The notes beneath the pieces were generated by a model, which was given only the letters and a program-made list of their open reading frames with translations, did no database searches and had not been told where the DNA came from. A program made the position numbers and the translations under genes. DNA of 64,000 bases from Nymphaea colorata (lineage: Eukaryota > Streptophyta > Magnoliopsida > Nymphaeales > Nymphaeaceae). Shown here in pieces: positions 10,981-22,020 of the stretch. Where the stretch lies: positions 5,344,001 to 5,408,000 of the forward strand of contig NC_045150.1 of NCBI RefSeq assembly GCF_008831285.2. Reading direction: 5' to 3'. Every line of letters starts with the position of its first letter. The first letter of the stretch is position 1.

Positions 10981-11920
10981 CTGCAAGCTCTCTTTCTCTC
11001 GCTCTTTCCTTTCTTTTTTCATTTCCTTTCCTTTCTTCTTCTTCTTCTTCTTCGTTATATCCACCTTTCTCCTTCGTTCTATCCACCTTACTTCTTCGTT
11101 CTATCCACCTCCTTTGTGCAGGAGCCCATGTTGAAGGCCTTTGTCGTATAGCCGTCGATGATTGTTTTATAGCTATGAGATCTGAGGGCACCAATTAAAG
11201 TGAAAAAGTGCATTTTTGTTGTTTGCGTTATTAAGAGAAAGGAGTTCTAGCAAATTAGTCTTTGCATTGTTAGGAGAAAGAAAGAAGGTTGTTTTATCCA
11301 ACTGGTCTCTGCACCAAAAGTCGTCCTTCCTCATCTGGCTATTCTGCAATATGGTTCTTACTTTTTCCAAGTACTATCGCAGATGCTTCAAATTTCAAGC
11401 CCGGATAGAGAGAAGTAAGCGGTTTTGTTATTTATTCTCGAAAACACTTTGAAGGTCCCGTATTTTTCACGATAGTTTTCGCCTTAATTTAAAGTGGAAC
11501 ATTTTGCAAAAATGTCTTGAAACCAGAATAGGATGGTAAAAAAAAAGTGTTCAGGACTTTTCTTCATGGTCATTTGTGTTATGACTGCAAATCGGGTATA
11601 AATGGTTTGTATACTTGCTTCTTTCCTTCTGAAGTGGCTTATCCATGCTTCTTTGTGATTTGTAAAAGACTTAGTCCCATGAAGTTGGCGAAAAGGACCT
11701 TTGTTTTGAATATGCGTGACGGATTCTTGCAATTTGGTTCATAAAGATTTATTTATTTTTTTATCAAACTAATGGCTCAAAGAAAGATGTTGAGAAACTG
11801 TTATAGAAAAATAATTTTTTCAAGGGGAAAACAGTCTAAAACACAGTGTTTTGGTGGTATGATAGAAATACCCTTTAGTTTCGTGTTTCTTTGGAAGACA
11901 CCCTTTAAAATCTGGCTATG
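10981..11920. other. Gene-free stretch with a short tandem phrase
   Basis: Three copies of 'ttcgtt(c)tatccacct' lie at about 11052-11110 in a pyrimidine-rich run. The rest is AT-rich sequence with short frames only. Confidence 0.4.
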
Positions 11921-11923
11921 AGG

Positions 11924-12053
11924 AAACCAGGTTTTTTGGAAACCTGGTTTTCTAAGCCATGTTGGAAAACCTGGTTTGTCTGGTTGGATGTCAATATCCA
12001 AACCAGGTTTTAACTATTTAACCTGGTTTTCGTTTGGATGACAAAACCAGGTT
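11924..12053. repeat. Fold-back cluster of AAACCAGGTTT / AAACCTGGTTT
   Basis: About six copies of an 11-12 base near-palindrome centred on CCAGG or CCTGG lie within 130 bases: about 11924, 11940, 11966, 12000, 12020 and 12043. They occur in both orientations and would form several alternative stems. A longer inverted pair 'gtttggat'/'atccaaac' lies in the right half. A small fold-back transposon remnant is the simplest reading. Confidence 0.7.
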
Positions 12054-12059
12054 ATTCAT

Positions 12060-14090
12060 GAAGCTAATAGAAATGAATTGCAGCTGAACATTGAGAACAG
12101 TTAAATAACAGTAGACCAAATACAATAACCCATTATACACAATGGAGTATTTCATAAATTAGTACTCTCATGAAAAGTTGATTTTTCTTGCTCTTGGAGC
12201 AACTTGTAACACAATCAGTATACTTATAAATGTTGCTTACATTAGCACGGAACACTATAGTACATACATAGATGTAATGTTGACTTATCAGTGCTCTCAA
12301 CGGCAAAAAAACATTCAAGTGAAATGACGAAAACCTAGCCGATTCCAATAGAGCAATCCAACTAAAACAAGATTGACAATTTGACAAACTAATTTTGAGC
12401 TAGTTTAAAATGGTCTCATCCAAATGGACCATGTAAAAGAAAACACTTTAAGCTAGCACAATTAGCTTTTTCAACTAATTTTGAGTTCTAGCAGGACCAG
12501 TTTGATGCCAGTCATGTAATTAGCAAAAGAGTCAATAAATTCCAAAGTATAGTGTGTACGAGGTCGATGTAAATGTTTGCAATCTCCTGATCTAAGTGCA
12601 CCTAATGGCATCATAACTTGCTCCAGTAAAATCATGCACTTAAAAGACTTGCTTACATGATACCATAATTCACTTTCTATTCCGCTGCAACCCTGCGGGG
12701 GAATCACCCCAAAATCATAACTCACTTTCTATTAAATACACGTTTTGTAACATCAGTTGAATGCCTAATCTTGAAAACATAAGAAGATAGGAACTTCAAT
12801 GATCTTTGATTCCATTCCTTTTGATAGTACCAAATCTAGATAAAAAACAGATTTAAAGCTATTGAAAATCATGTTGCAATTAGATAGACTTTTGGAATAT
12901 CGATATGCAGAATACATATGCATTGAACATGATTTATACATAGATCTAACCATGCAATTTTGAATAAATTAGTTTATTAGCGAAGTGACAAGTTTTAGTA
13001 CTCTAGAATCCTAGATGACATGCGACTGAGATAATGGATTTGCACTTTATTTTCAGGCCAGTCGGTCTGCACAGGGTTGAGTAAAAGTGCATGAGATATG
13101 AAAAGGAAGGATTAGAGCAGAAGGGAGTAGTGCTAGGTATGGTGGCGCTGGGAAGCAATATTGATGATGATAGTGTTTGTAGGTTCATGAGGGGTGAAGA
13201 GGGTGTCATGCTTTGAGAATGGAGGAAAAAAAAGACATGAAGCATCTACCGAAAAACATCTGCAGAAGCAAAATTTACCACTGTTGGCCATTCCAGATGT
13301 AATGGTAACATTTGTTTTTTCTTTTCAAAAAGCATATCGTAAACAGGAAAAACAACCCCACAAATACACTAATTAACTACAGGACACTTCTCAATAGTAG
13401 GGGAAAAATGAAGGCCAATATGAAATTCATGTATTGCATTTCCATCAGCCGGTCTGTTGCTTGAGCTGCACCATGAGGTGAAACTTCACCCCTTTCCCCC
13501 TGCAGCTGGTCTGTTGCTTCATTTGCATCTCATGTTATGGGAAACTTAAACCAACAAATGGTCTTAAAAAAAATTGAAGGCATGGCCTTGGATACAATTA
13601 AACTTGTCTTTGTTGAAACAAGATGTAGAAAAAATAAGGTCCTGCATCTCTTCAATTTGAAGATTTGCAAATCCTTCTTTACGCATCATCTCTTCCGAGT
13701 CGATCCTGAGAATTGAATGTGCTTCTTCAATTCAGAGCTCTTAGGATCCATCCTTCTCAATCTCATCAGTTTTGTGTCATCACCTTATTGCCTTCACTGT
13801 AGACAGACATTACATGCAACAGTAACTTAGAGACAGTGCATTGGCTCAATTCATGTGAGGTGGTGCATGTATTTATCCACAGTTTTTACGTAATCTGCTA
13901 AGTTGAATTCCAATTCAATCTCAAGATGGTTTAGCCAGCCGGAAAGTGGTCTGCTGATATGCAAAAGTATGTTCGTTCTTTAACACCGAAGTTTCCGTAC
14001 AGCAGTGGCTGTGATTGTTCAGAGGTCCGGATGACAGGAGGATTTCACGTTGTCTCTCACAAACAGATTTACATAACAAGTCTCATAAGA
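12060..14090. other. Gene-free intergenic stretch
   Basis: AT-rich with only chance open frames. It has two 'cagctggtctgttgct' / 'cagccggtctgttgct' phrases near 13446-13520 and nothing else I can classify. Confidence 0.4.
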
Positions 14091-14091
14091 G

Positions 14092-14117
<26 letters not shown>
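14092..14117. repeat. (TA)n microsatellite
   Basis: An uninterrupted TA dinucleotide run of about 13 units. Confidence 0.95.
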
Positions 14118-14122
<5 letters not shown>

Positions 14123-15127
14123 ATTGTCATATATATAGGGGAAGAAAACCCACAACTCAAGCTTCTTTCCTAAACTTTTGTCATTCAAGAATCAAAAGTG
14201 AATAGACCAAGTTTAATTCCCAAAAGACCTACGGACCACATGAATAGATTTTCTCTGACATATTTCAGTAAAATAATTCATAGATTACAGCACGCATTGA
14301 CACCTTGAAGAACTTGTCTTTGACCTGCATACAAGAAATCCTAATTGATAATATTAGTTCCCAAATAGAACTTAGATGCAGGTGGTGATGCTGGCGTTGA
14401 TGCAGGCATTTCTTTGCACATTAGTACCTGTTAATAGAGTTAGCAGGTTGCCCGTGTAGACAGGAAATGACAACCATAATGTCAATTAGGGAAAGCAGGA
14501 ACAAGCTAATTCTGCACGGGATTTTATGAGTAGCAGAAAAGCAAACCCATATTAGATGGCTTAAATTTAAGTGGGTATTTCACCTTCAAGTAGTTCTATT
14601 TCAGTTGAAGAATATTTTTCCTCTTCTGTTTTTGTTCTTATATCGGCACTTTTTCATCCAATGTGCTTATTGATCTAAGGGCATCAGTAGTAAGGTGTCT
14701 CATACATAGAGACTTGCGAAAATTCTTAGCCAGAAATTTCTATCTCCATCCCTGAACTAAAGACACATTAAAAATGCACCATATTAATGAAAGGGCTGCT
14801 GAGATAGCTGAAGACTCATGAATGTCAATGGATTTAGAAGTTTTTGGTTGATCTAAAGACTAAAGACACATTAAAACTAAAGACACATTAAAAATGCACC
14901 ATATCTCTCTTCGGTTAGGCCACATTTGAATACTTGTATTAAAATGAGTGACATTAAAATGTCACATTTACTACCATGTAGTTGTCATAGTGGAACAAAA
15001 GTTTCAAGTTCCACCTACCACATCTTGTGATCTGAAACTTTTGATTCACCCATTTAGATGAAACTCTAATGGCCACCTCTCTCTCTCAAAAGTTTTACAA
15101 GTTTAGGTGGAACTCTAATCTGAGACT
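14118..15127. other. Intergenic stretch upstream of MUTYH with repeat fragments
   Basis: The phrase 'aaagacacattaaaa' occurs three times between 14759 and 14895, two copies in near tandem. A MITE-end-like sequence 'ttaggccacatttgaatac' is at about 14915. No gene was seen. Confidence 0.4.
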
Positions 15128-15402
15128 AAGGTTGTGTTTGTTTCATAGCGGATCTCACATCTGTGGTGACTTGAGATCCATAGATTTAAGGTGGACCTTC
15201 CCCATCTAATATTAAATCAATGGTTTTTAAAACGTAGCATGAATTTTTAAATCCATATTACTTTTATCTTCCGTTTAAACTATCTCTCAAAACAAAACTT
15301 TTTATATTCAATGTTCGAAACCTAAAGTCCTATATTTGTTTTACCATGGAACGATTTCTGACTCCCAATCAAATACCACGTATTCAAACGTGGCCTTAGG
15401 GG
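15128..15402. mobile_element. MITE-like element with CTAAGG..GTTTG ends
   Basis: The left end is CTAAGGTTGTGTTTG and the right end, read on the other strand, is CTAAGGCCACGTTTG, giving a 15-base terminal inverted repeat with four mismatches. The interior carries 'ggatctcacatctgtggtga' and 'gagatccatagatttaagg', shared with related copies near 34.8, 40.9 and 42.4/49.7 kb. There is no coding capacity. It ends within about 170 bases of the MUTYH start codon and so lies in its promoter region. Confidence 0.6.
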
Positions 15403-15570
15403 GGAGATGCTCCTCAGACTGTGATGACCACTTGGGCTGCTGCTCAATTTGAATGTCTACTAATTGACGAGAGGATTGCTTCTTGCTATTGTAGGAAAAA
15501 GCGACGAAGTTCGAAAACCCGCCCCCCCGCGCACCCCCTGGCTCTCTCTCGTCAGGCCCCGTCGTACTCG

Positions 15571-17248
15571 ATGGAGGGAAGGGAGAGGAGACATCGGACG
15601 GCGAAGGCGAAGCCCAAGAAAGAGGAGGAGGAGGTCGAAGAAGAAAGGGTCCTTCCAGATATCGAGGATTTCTCTGTGGAAGAAGTCCAAAAGATCAGGG
15701 CGTCCCTGCTCAGATGGTACGATACGAACCAGAGAGTGCTGCCATGGAGGAGCAGCCAACCAAAAGAAAAAGATGGTGCCAATGATGAGAAGACGAAGGA
15801 GGAGGAAGAGATTCGTGCGTATGCCGTCTGGGTCTCGGAGGTGATGCTGCAGCAGACTCGAGTTGCGAAGGTCATAGACTACTACAACCGTTGGATGCAG
15901 AAATGGCCCACTCTTTATCACCTCGCCAATGCGTCTCAGGAGGTAATCTGTATTCTTATTTTGCATTTTTTTTCAGCATTTCTCTTCATCACCTGAACAG
16001 TTTCTAACTTCAGAAATTTTGGGAAGTTGTTGAAGAATGCGGACTTTCTCGAATACTTTTGTTTATTTTTTGTGAAGCGGAAACCATCATAACCGAGCCC
16101 TGGTTGGCCGCAATTTATATAGCAAACTTGGAAGAGTGAATTGGCTCCCAAATTCTGCTCTATATCTGTTGCGCTCTCGATGTCAATCACTAAAAAGAGG
16201 TCGTTCTCGTCAAATCCTTTTGGTGATTCATGGAAACTGTTTTGTTGCCTCCCCATCAAAGCTTTCATGCTTCATCACCTTTATTGCAAATTCATTTGGT
16301 CTCTGAAGACATTTTTTGCTCGAAATTTTGTCTCAGAAGTATGGGTTGGATACATTTATACCTTTCTGTATAGTCAACATGCGGTTCATTTTATTACTAG
16401 TTTAGTGGGGCTAGGAATTAAGCTTCACCAACCAAAATGGAGTTGAAGAAGGAGAGTCACTACAAAAACCAATATTTTGGAAGATTGCGCCTTCAAGCTT
16501 GTTATTCCAATAACCAAACTTATGGTAGCAAGGAGATGGAAGGCTATTACATATTTTAAATTTTCTTAATCAGGTTGTGCTTCTCAGAGAATGCAGATAT
16601 ACTTGTATCTTTTTTTTTTGGTTTACGAGATACAATTGTTTTCTGCCACTTTCTGACCCAATGGCCTATTTGGGAAGGTTTATGACCAACTGAAGGAACA
16701 ACTCGAGCACTCCAAAGTACAGGGACAGGCTAGGTGTAGCTCTTTGGACTTTACGGTGCAAACAACAATGTTGGTGTGGGAATTTTAAAATGGCAATAAC
16801 GATGCCTGGGATCAATGGCCTTCCGAAAGGTCCTCATGGTGGTCGTTGAATGATAGCGGTACTCTGGCTACGAGCATGGGGACATCGGTTTGAAGCTTAG
16901 GGCAGCCGTTTCTTGTATAAAAGGAGGATAGGACCACTAATTACATACCCTTAAGGCCTTAACACTACAGTATGGGGCCACTGTTTTGCTGTGAAACCAT
17001 ATTCTGCTTTGCGTTCATAGTTAACAACTTTTCAACAATTTAGGCTTGTTTCTGAAGAACTTCAATTACTTTGCTGCATTCTGATTTTTGTAGCATTCTT
17101 GCAGGAGGTAAATGAGATGTGGGCTGGATTAGGTTACTACAGGCGTGCTCGTTTTCTTCTAGAGGTACAATACATGACCTGATTGCTGGTTTATTTTTTC
17201 CAATAACCTATACCCCAATTGTGTATTGGACCAAGCTCATGCTCTTTA

Positions 17249-17311
<63 letters not shown>

Positions 17312-20300
17312 ATTACTGAAGTGGAAAATAAGTGCAAGCTATATCAACTGGATCCCACTGCATTTAATTTGATATGTTTGCAAAAGGTTGGACCTTGGAT
17401 CATGTTATCTTAGTGATTAACATGATTTATTTAGTCACCAGTTTCTGACACAATATGTGCCATTACATTTTTGAAACCCTTGGAAAACTTATGCCCTAAT
17501 AATATGTTCCAGAAACCATCTTATATTAAATAAACCATATACATCATATCCGTAAGGTCAGAAAATGATGAATAAATAAATGAGGGAATGATGACTGGTC
17601 GTTATTGCTCAATAGTTCCAGAATTAAATTAGGAACACGTATAAATTCCTCATGCACCTACCATGTGATGCATGCAGCATGGACTAAAATCTCGACAAAA
17701 ATGGAAATTTGGCCTTCCATAATTCTGAGTTTGTCATGGAATAAATATGGATCTTCATTCTTATTCTGCTTCTTTTATTTGCTTGTGTAAATGATGATTC
17801 ATAAATGCAGGTGAAGGTTACTGGATGTCGTTCTTCCATCTTTGTTTTTATATCGACTAGGAAAGTAGTTGTGGCAATTGATGTAAGAGTATTAAAGATA
17901 TGCAGATCATCATGTTCAAGAGCATGAAAAACTAATTTATCCTCTAAGTTGATTATGCTAGGGAGCAAAATCAATTGTAGAAAAGGGTGGCAAGTTTCCA
18001 GGGACAGTAGACACCCTTCGGAGGGTCAAGGGAATAGGGGATTATACGGCAGGTGCCATAGCTTCCATAGCATTTAACCAGGTCAGCTTCTGTACTCGTC
18101 CTTTTCTCTACCATGATGAATATGAAAGTCATTTTAAATTCTTGTCTCCTTCATAAATGGATTCATCATGACTCAACGATCACAGGCAGTACCTGTGGTT
18201 GATGGCAATGTGACCAGAGTTGTCTGCAGACTTAAAGCCATTTCTGCAAATCCAAAAGATTCTGCTACAGAAAAGTGTTTATGGTGAGTTCTCCTACCAT
18301 CCTCAATGACAACTTGGCTCCTCAGAGAATGAAGATGAGATGCTCCAAATGAAAGTGTTCGCAACACATACAAAAAGGGTGGGTACCCCAAAAGCTGACC
18401 ATTAATGACTAGTTTGAATACCTGGAGGCAAGCACAATAATAAAGGGCAAGGGCAAATTTTCAGGTAATGGAAAATCACACAGGTCAAGAATGATTAGGA
18501 GATGGAACTCTTCTGGACTGCGGATTTTTAACAGCCTTTCTTTGTATAGGAGCGACACTGAACAGAGTTACAGAATCAGACATTAAATTGGGAATAATCA
18601 GCAGCCTGCTTAGAGTCATTGACTACCCATCTAAGGCCTTGTGTAGTTGCGAAACATGATCTGCACTTCAAGAAACTAACTGAAAATTTCTTAGAAAAAG
18701 AGAAGTAGCTGTTTACAAATAACTATTCAATCAATACAGAGTTAGAATTTTCTTTAGGGTAAGCTTTTGAATGACAATGTTTCTTGATGCACTGCAGGAA
18801 ACTAGCTGGGCAATTAGTTGATCCCATCAGACCTGGAGATTTTAATCAGGCACTCATGGAACTAGGATCCACTGTGTGCACAAGATCAAGCCCAGCATGT
18901 TCTGCATGTCCCATTTCTTATCAGTGCCGTGCACTTCTGATGTCAAAAGGTCATGACACAAATAATAAAAGTCGAGAAAAGGGCACTAACCACATCTTAG
19001 TTACAGATTATCCTATGAAGGTGGCTAAAGCAAAACAAAGGCACAATTTTGCTGCTGTTTGTGTTCTTCAAATTAGAAAGGAATCTCAACCTAACCTGTG
19101 GAAGATGGACAGTGACCAAGATGTTTTTCTCCTTAAAAGGAGACCCAATGATGGGCTGCTTGCAGGGCTTTGGGAATTTCCATCTGTTCTTCTGGACAAA
19201 CATGAGACTGATTCAAGATTGAGGAGGGTAGCACTGAACCAGTACTTGAAAAGGTTATTGGGTATTGATGTCATGAAGAATTGCAAGGTTATTATGAGGG
19301 AGGATATTGGAGAATATGTCCACATTTTTTCCCATATTCGACTACATATGAGCATCGAGTGGCTAGTACTTCATCCGAAATGTAAGTTCAGTTCTGTGCA
19401 ATCTTCTCTGCTTTTTGTTGCATAAGAATTTTATCTTTAAACCTTCAGAGTTGAACACTCACATGGGTTTTGCTAAAATTCTTTGGCTATCTTTGGCTGG
19501 GTTTTATATCTGTACTATCAAAGTAAAAGGCCAAGGAAGTTAATGTGGGACAGGTTATTTTTAAACTCCGTTGGAGAGTTGAACACTCACATGGGTTTTG
19601 CTAGTCTTTGGACATCCTGGCTTGGGTTTATATCTGTAGTATCAAAATAGAAGCCAAGGGAAGTTCATGTGGGACAGGTTCCTTGTACCTTTCAATGAGT
19701 ATTGAATCCTGTGAGGATCATACCTAGGCTATTATGTTATTTCAAAATTATTCACTTAGGTATGTTATTGATCTTTGCTTTGATAAGGATGTCATTGTAC
19801 AAAAAGTCACCACAAATTTTCCGTGCCATGCAGGTGGATTAGATTCTTTATTGCATGGGGAGAATCAAGATAGTGCTGTTTGGAAAACGGTAGATGGGAC
19901 TGCCATCAGGACAATGGGACTAACATCCGGCGTGAGAAAGGTATAAAAGTTTCATGTTTCGGTCAACAGGAAGACTATACAAAAACTTGAAATGCTAATA
20001 TTTCAATAAAAAACTTGCCATGAACATTCAAGTAGGCTTCCTGGACTGGGCCATAAGAGTTATTTCATGAATTTGGGAAAGTGATCCTTCAATTCAATGA
20101 AAAAAGAATAGATGCCTCAATTTCCATGAATATCCTAAATTCAACTATATCCTACCCTATCAAATCCTTTCCCCCTAACCAACCTTTTGTGTTACTTTGA
20201 CCAATCTACGAGCTCTTCAATTGGTTACCAGAATCCAGCATCTTATGTGACATAGCTTTCCATGTTTTCATCTGTTAGATAACGGCTATCAGACTATTGG

Positions 20301-20444
20301 TAGGATGTTCTCATTATATCCCTTTGTATTAATGCATGTGGTCTCCTTTTTTCTTTGATAAAGGTATACCACATGATGGAGGAATTCAAGCAAAGCAATT
20401 TGCAAAAAGGAAAACGAGAGGTGAAGAAAAGGAAGAAGGGCTAG
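15571..20444 (+). CDS. MUTYH: A/G-specific adenine DNA glycosylase (MutY homologue), 7 exons, 473 aa
   Basis: The enzyme removes adenine mispaired with 8-oxoguanine in base-excision repair, in the nucleus and possibly organelles. My exons are 15571-15942, 17105-17164, 17962-18081, 18186-18283, 18798-19381, 19834-19940 and 20364-20444. All introns are GT..AG and the frame is open through all seven. The HhH-GPD domain covers residues about 40-215: catalytic Glu90 in [12 protein letters not shown], hairpin [10 protein letters not shown] (166-175) and catalytic Asp190 in VVDGNV. The [4Fe-4S] cysteines are 244, 251, 254 and 260 (C-x6-C-x2-C-x5-C). The C-terminal Nudix-like 8-oxoG-recognition domain (about 300-415) has LLAGLWEFP and the FSHIR motif (394-398). 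The N-terminus is Lys/Glu-rich and the last 26 residues are Lys-rich, suggesting nuclear targeting. I chose the ATG at 15571 because the frame upstream shows no family similarity. All catalytic residues are present, so it should be functional. Confidence 0.95.
17249..17307. repeat. (TC)n(AC)n compound microsatellite in MUTYH intron 2
   Basis: A TC run (about 13 units) passes directly into an AC run (about 17 units), 85 bases after the end of exon 2. It is well away from the branch point and acceptor of exon 3. Confidence 0.95.
19447..19680 (+). repeat. Diverged tandem duplication in MUTYH intron 5
   Basis: The copies 19447-19557 and 19575-19680 both begin 'agagttgaacactcacatgg' and end 'gtgggacaggtt'. 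They differ by a few indels and substitutions. The duplication is intronic and does not touch either splice site. Confidence 0.85.
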
Positions 20445-21660
20445 AGTTCGTGATTGCATGCCATGATAATGATTGCTACTTTGAGAAGCTCCGATTGCCT
20501 TCGATGATTTATTGCGGTTAGTTGTGATATATGGATGACCCTAAAATTTTGGGACTTTTTTCCAAAGCAGAAATAGTGCAAAAGCTTTTTACAATAACAA
20601 ATCATAGCTGTCATCTATTGACTTCATAAGGTCAGACCCTGTATGTTTGTCTAAATAATAGAAAAAAAAACAATTTAAAAAACAAAAGCTTAAGTAATCA
20701 TGGGCTAGTGATCGAGCATTCGATGTGATCATCAAGTCTCCAACAGTCCAACTAAACTGTCTCGTCCTTCATCTGATCGCTAGCACTTGAACAAAATCTC
20801 TATAAAAAGTAAAATCACAAAGTTTACTCCCAGCCAAGCACAAACTAATTTGAACCTCACATAAAAGTAACAAGACCTGTATACAGAGACAAAATTCATC
20901 AACTCTTATGCACTAAACAAAGTAATGCAAGCAGTAAACGTGCATATGCAAATGTATATAAGTAACTTAATTATCTTTCATCACTTTCGGTGCCTTGCAC
21001 CAATTGATGCTGGAACAATATTTTTAGTTTCAACAACTATTGCAGGAACTAAATGCAGTTAAGACATAGATGAAAATAGGCTTAATGATTGAGTATTTTA
21101 TCATGCAATTTCTTTTCGAAGGTGCAGTTAATCTCCAGATTTCATTGGATGATCTTGTAGGCAGGGAAAAACGTATCATGTCAATGAGTCTTGCACTACT
21201 CAAAGCATCCTGTATCCTGGACTGGAGGCTTGATATTTCACCATCAAAATTATTATTATTGCTACTTTTTTACCATGTTGATAAACTAATTTACATGTAA
21301 CACGCATGTGCCAAAATCATACTCATATCCATCCAAGGTAAATAATATATAATACAAACATATTTTAATTCATTCACATGCTCGAACATCTATCATATGC
21401 ATTAGTCAAGCAACAAATTTATGCACCTGAATGTTGCATCATAACAAAATTTCATATGCATCAAAATTCCATAACATGGCATGGTTCATAACATAAGGCT
21501 ATAAGTTTAATCTTCCGCTAATGGGTCACACTCACCTTTGAGTAGTACTTAGGTGTTGAACGAAATTCCAACAACGTGCATCTATATTTCACGCCAATGA
21601 CAAAGTTTAACATTCAACATAAAATGATTTTGTTTGAAGTTAAGAACAACCCCCCCATAT
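20445..21660. other. MUTYH 3' flank and intergenic DNA
   Basis: No gene was recognised. The first few hundred bases should contain the MUTYH 3' UTR and poly(A) site, but I cannot fix the site by eye. The frame at 21070-21300 has no known domain. Confidence 0.35.
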
Positions 21661-22020
21661 CCCACCCCCAACACACACACACACACACACAGAAATATTG
21701 AGAGAGATGGTTAATCCCACATTACTGAAAAAAAGAAAAAGAAAAAGAGAAAATCCCTCGCCCTCCCTCACAATCCCCACTTCCTCCTCATCCATCATGC
21801 CCAGTGTTCCTTCCTTGATTGTCCAGCATGATTATGGATTTCGGAGTAGAACATCAAGATCCTTTTCCAATATTTTAGATTTATTTATTGCTCTTTTTTA
21901 TTTGGATCCAGATCCATGGGTTCTCTTTTAGTCTATATAATGGTGTTAAGATTCATTTGTAAGCATAGATCAGCTTAAATGGAAAACCCTAATCTTTCTT
22001 CGTGTTTTGTCCTTCTTTTG
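21661..22020 (+). repeat. LTR-like repeat, left copy
   Basis: The segment 21905-22020 ('gttctcttttagtctatata...' through 'tctttcttcgtg') is clearly similar to 29960-30060, in the same orientation about 8 kb away. Both contain a TATA-like 'tctatata' followed about 50 bases on by 'agatcag(c)tta(a)atggaaaa'. A short (AC)n run is at 21670-21690. A second related phrase, 'tccaatattttagattt', recurs at 22450. I read these as R/U5 parts of LTRs of a retroelement that lost its coding region, but other explanations are open. Confidence 0.4.

Noticed and set aside
15460-15966. 168-codon frame antisense to MUTYH exon 1
   Set aside because: Shadow of the real exon; no similarity to any family.
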